Shown here in pieces: positions 40,209 through 41,337 of a stretch of DNA of 41,337 nucleotides. The first letter of the stretch is position 1, and the number at the start of each line of letters is the position of its first letter. Under the pieces are notes generated by a model. That model ran no database searches, was not told where the DNA came from, and was given only the letters and a program-made list of their open reading frames with translations. Source of the DNA: Bacteroidales bacterium (GTDB taxonomy: Bacteria > Bacteroidota > Bacteroidia > Bacteroidales > Muribaculaceae); assembly GCA_014800245.1 (NCBI GenBank), contig JAAVGM010000004.1, positions 1 to 41,337 of the forward strand. The letters are read 5' to 3'. Position numbers and translations under genes: made by a program.

Positions 40209-40584
40209 TTTCGTGGCGTAAATCAACTTGCGCCATGCCCAAAACCGCATATTACCGGTCTGTCTATCTCCGCCGCGTTCCGCAATCCCGGTGATGTTGC
40301 ATTGCATTTCGTCGGTCTCAATGCTTCTGCGGCAACAATCGCTTCGCTCGGTGAGGCTCACATCTCCATTGACCGCGGCGGCATGGATCTCATCCATTAG
40401 GGCTCTACCGCCTTCTTCGAGTGGGGCAGTCTTTACATTTGGGAAAGAACCTCCGAAGGAGCGCAACAAAATCGTGTTCGACGATTTTGTTACCACCGGC
40501 GCCACGATGATCTCGATGAAGAACCTGCTCGAACCCCTCGGCTACAACCTCGTATTCTTTACGGGTATTAACAATAAAATTTAA
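40209..40584 (+). pseudogene. Decayed GC-rich gene(s) with phosphoribosyltransferase end
   Basis: Two protein-like stretches in different frames. Frame A (40209-40400) reads ITGLSISAAFRNPGDVALHF then VGLNASAATIASLGEAHISI and ends at TAG 40398. Frame B (from about 40420 to 40584) reads KIVFDDFVTTGATMISMKNL, LEPLGYNLVFFTGINNKI, a PRPP-binding DD..TTG motif of a type I phosphoribosyltransferase C-terminus. No start codon and no N-terminal PRTase core remain. The stretch is clearly GC-richer than its neighbours, indicating a different origin. The opposite-strand frame at 40197-40505 is a shadow. It converges with the 40581 gene. Confidence 0.55.
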
Positions 40585-41216
40585 CGAAAATCATCTATAT
40601 GATAAGTGTCATCACTTGGCCTTATATATTCGCCCGTAAAATTATTATACATGGCTCGTTCTTTACTTGTATTGTTGTTCTGACAATTTCTTTTTTGAAC
40701 TGAAGCCCTATAATAATTCAACTGAACATCTATCATACTGTGAACAAGTTTTTTTGTATCTTCTGTTGCACGAGATATGATACACTGATTTATGTCAAAT
40801 GGAGGTCTTTCAAGATGACTTGTGTCATATAGAGGTGGCCAATTAAAAATATCATCTCGTTCAGCAAGATAAATAGAAATCTTCTTGCCAAATTTAGATA
40901 ATAACGATTTTAGCCTCTCTATATCATTGTTGTTAACCCAAAGATAGTATTCAGCCATTATAAGTATCTCAGCTCCTGAATACTTGAATTTTATTGTATT
41001 ATACCGGGTGTCTACATCATATTTCATTAATTCGATGTACTCATCGCGGAATCGTGTTATTAACTCAACATACAGATTATAATTAAATCTTGCTTTTTCA
41101 AGTAATGAGCCAAGACAACCAGTAAGATTGTCAGATATTATATAATCTCTGTATACAAAATCTGTAATTGGGGGCCTCTGAATTATTCGGAACTGAGGGC
41201 TTGTATTTTTCTCCAT
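40581..41216 (-). CDS. Hypothetical protein (211 aa)
   Basis: AT-rich gene in the accessory region. The product has no signal peptide or membrane helix; it is mostly helical with many Tyr, Asn and Asp (FKYSGAEILIMAEYYLWVNN) and a Pro-rich piece (WPPLYDTSHLERPPFD). I do not recognise the family. The ATG at 41216 is set by a -7 box 4 bp upstream. Its last codons overlap the 3' end of the decayed phosphoribosyltransferase gene. Confidence 0.65.
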   Translation of the reverse strand: MEKNTSPQFRIIQRPPITDFVYRDYIISDNLTGCLGSLLEKARFNYNLYVELITRFRDEYIELMKYDVDTRYNTIKFKYSGAEILIMAEYYLWVNNNDIERLKSLLSKFGKKISIYLAERDDIFNWPPLYDTSHLERPPFDINQCIISRATEDTKKLVHSMIDVQLNYYRASVQKRNCQNNNTSKERAMYNNFTGEYIRPSDDTYHIDDFR

Positions 41217-41220
41217 GCTG

Positions 41221-41228
41221 CAAATTTA
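41221..41228 (-). promoter_or_regulatory. Promoter -7 box (TAAATTTG) next to 41216 start
   Basis: The minus-strand box ends 4 bp before the ATG, so the transcript should start at or very near the start codon. A 7-bp palindrome AAAAATC-GCGA-GATTTTT lies just upstream (41232-41249). Confidence 0.5.
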
Positions 41229-41260
41229 AATAAAAATCGCGAGATTTTTACACCGGCAGG

Positions 41261-41288
41261 ATAAAAAATCAAGGCTGGCGCCTTGATT
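41261..41288 (-). terminator. Terminator for a leftward gene outside the window
   Basis: 9-bp perfect arms (41267-41275 with 41280-41288), 4-nt loop, and T run on the minus strand (41261-41266 region). It probably ends a minus-strand gene to the right. Confidence 0.7.
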
Positions 41289-41337
41289 CCCGTCCCCTCC
41301 TGTGTGCTCTTTGTCACAATTTTATTAATTTGGAGGA

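Noticed and set aside
40197-40505. 102-aa minus-strand frame over the PRTase remnant
   Set aside because: The plus strand carries the recognisable PRPP-binding motif; the minus frame has no motif and is its shadow.

Overview
The window looks like a Bacteroidales chromosome, most probably a Muribaculaceae-type gut organism. The support is the TAnnTTTG -7 promoter boxes, the type-2 IleRS, a fused FtcD inside a hut operon, GH92/GH97 enzymes, a membrane-bound TPR-AraC regulator and PGIYI..GKK..VK protein tails. The family-level assignment is inference.

Layout. (1) 1-3417: the end of a prophage or phage-derived element, with a coiled-coil protein, a GH108-like endolysin, a lipoprotein with a C-terminal membrane anchor (candidate unimolecular spanin), a stand-alone RNA polymerase alpha-CTD-like protein and a tyrosine integrase. 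(2) 3709-14653: core housekeeping genes: cell-wall amidase, MCE/MlaD protein, dnaA, ddl, ileS, lspA, a DUF4296 lipoprotein and a small unknown. (3) 14782-21272: a complete histidine-degradation operon, hutU-ftcD-hutI-hutH, with its own promoter and terminator. (4) 21402-23034: a translationally packed trio of HipA-like kinase, DUF3037 and YjbQ. (5) 23233-36243: a secreted-enzyme region with a TPR/AraC membrane regulator, a large secreted unknown, GH97, GH92, an HdeD-like membrane protein, a duplicated secreted protein and a PI-PLC. (6) 36594-41337: an accessory region with a two-gene UDG-like/DUF1643 operon, a small secreted protein running into the 3' end of tRNA-Cys, an apparent orphan structured RNA, a DUF3800 gene, a GC-rich decayed phosphoribosyltransferase gene and an unknown protein.

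How the genes work together. The hut operon converts histidine through urocanate and imidazolonepropionate to glutamate and passes the formimino group to folate. The PI-PLC, an unusual GH92 (Gln at the general-acid position) and a retaining-type GH97 could act together on phospho-mannosylated or GPI-like glycans; this is speculative. The prophage end holds a lysis set of endolysin plus candidate spanin.

Best candidates for new biology: the orphan ~105-nt RNA at 39201-39308, which has a consensus promoter inside a perfect 9-bp dyad and a perfect terminator; the GH92 with Gln in place of the acid; the IleRS GIHH motif; the GH97 homopolymer frameshift; the UDG-like/DUF1643 pair beside tRNA-Cys; and the alpha-CTD-like protein next to the integrase. 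No CRISPR array and no rRNA were seen.
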